This document shows positions 5,714 through 6,314 of a DNA stretch of 6,314 bases, in pieces. Position 1 is the first letter of the stretch, and each line of letters opens with the position of its first letter. The DNA comes from an uncultured Clostridium sp. Its GTDB lineage: Bacteria; Bacillota; Clostridia; Clostridiales; Clostridiaceae. The position numbers and the translations under genes were made by a program. The notes beneath the pieces were generated by a model, which did no database searches, was not told the origin of the DNA, and saw nothing but the letters and a program-made list of their open reading frames with translations. The stretch covers positions 1 through 6,314 of the forward strand of contig CAKVFO010000172.1 in assembly GCA_934746785.1 (NCBI GenBank), written 5' to 3'.

Positions 5714-6314
5714 ATACCAATAAATCTAAAGCACTTGAATCATAATTATCATCTTCTAAATCAATATCATCATTCATATTTAAATCTGCTTTATCTGTAT
5801 TTTTATTGCCCTTATTACCACTTTGTTCCTGGAAAGATCTTGAGAACTCTCCTTCTTTAAAGAAAGTAGTATCTTCTTCATATAGTGATATATTCACATC
5901 GTGAATTTTGATATTTTGATCGTTTAACTGATTCTTAATATCTGAAGATTGTTGTACTAATAAACTATAAGTTTCCTTAGAAGCAACCTTCATATTAAGC
6001 CTCATTTCTCCATTTTCTTCAACTAACTTAATAGTTATTTCTCCTAGATTTCCTGGATTAACTTTAACAATCATTTCTCTCATATCATTTGCTGCCATAT
6101 ACTTAACACTTTTAACTACATCTGATGCCATTGTATTAATATTAACAGTCTGCTTAGTTTCAACTACAGCTCCTGTCCCATTGTTCATGACTGTAGTAGT
6201 TGTGGTAAATACCGGAACTTTTATTTCCTCACTTGAATCCTTTAATATAGATTCTAAAATCTTTTCATCTTTAGAATCACTTGAAGAATAGCTTTGTGAA
6301 TCTGAATTACTATT
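5712..6314 (-). CDS. fliK: Flagellar hook-length control protein FliK, C-terminal part (5' end outside window)
   Basis: FliK is the secreted ruler that measures hook length and, with FlhB, switches export from hook to filament substrates. The frame is open from the right edge of the window to the TAA at 5714-5712, giving 200 visible residues. The ATG at 6188 is internal, because the same frame continues upstream without a stop. The first 45 or so visible residues are Ser/Asp/Lys/Thr-rich and low complexity, like the variable central part of FliK. Residues about 61-150 match the conserved C-terminal hook-length domain (Flg_hook type), with the signature NPGNLGEITIKL at 86-97 followed by alternating strands and a helix. 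A hydrophilic, acidic tail of about 50 residues follows, rich in Asn/Asp and ending in SALDLLV. Its position directly before flgD is the usual Firmicute order. Family assignment is firm; the N-terminal length is unknown. Confidence 0.9.
   Translation of the reverse strand, partial: NSNSDSQSYSSSDSKDEKILESILKDSSEEIKVPVFTTTTTVMNNGTGAVVETKQTVNINTMASDVVKSVKYMAANDMREMIVKVNPGNLGEITIKLVEENGEMRLNMKVASKETYSLLVQQSSDIKNQLNDQNIKIHDVNISLYEEDTTFFKEGEFSRSFQEQSGNKGNKNTDKADLNMNDDIDLEDDNYDSSALDLLV

Noticed and set aside
1..6314. CRISPR array, insertion sequence, tRNA or riboswitch
   Set aside because: Nearly all bases are accounted for by flagellar genes, and I see no regular direct repeats with spacers, transposase, terminal repeats or RNA gene.

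Overview
The window is a piece of a flagellar gene cluster, read entirely from the minus strand. The DNA is strongly AT-rich, the Shine-Dalgarno sequences are strong (AGGAGG-like), and the gene order is typical of motile clostridia. I infer a Firmicute of the class Clostridia, probably Clostridium in the broad sense; the species cannot be told from the sequence.

In transcription order (high to low coordinates) the window holds: the C-terminal part of fliK (hook-length control, cut by the right edge); flgD (hook cap/scaffold); a small conserved flagellar operon gene of the TIGR02530 type; a very large flgE (hook protein, 892 aa); flbD (the family of Bacillus SwrD); motA; and motB (cut by the left edge, nearly complete). 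There is no gene I can support on the plus strand. No stretch over 300 bases lacks a gene; the longest gaps are 92 bp (flgE-flbD) and 81 bp (upstream of flgE).

The genes form two functional blocks. fliK, flgD, the small ORF and flgE build the hook: FlgD caps the growing hook, FlgE subunits polymerise beneath it, and FliK sets the length and switches export specificity. flbD, motA and motB concern torque: MotAB is the stator, and FlbD/SwrD is known in Bacillus to raise motor power. A perfect 12-bp hairpin separates the blocks. Spacing inside each block is tight: the flgD ribosome site overlaps the fliK stop, the motA site overlaps the flbD stop, and motB starts 3 nt after the motA stop.

The most unusual item is FlgE, whose normal ends flank about 520 residues that I read as five degenerate tandem modules. 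Lesser points are a G7 tract inside flgE, a FliA/SigD-like promoter candidate just upstream of flgE, and a duplicated C-terminal module in FlgD. I found no wholly new system; the window is a recognisable flagellar operon with an elaborated hook protein.
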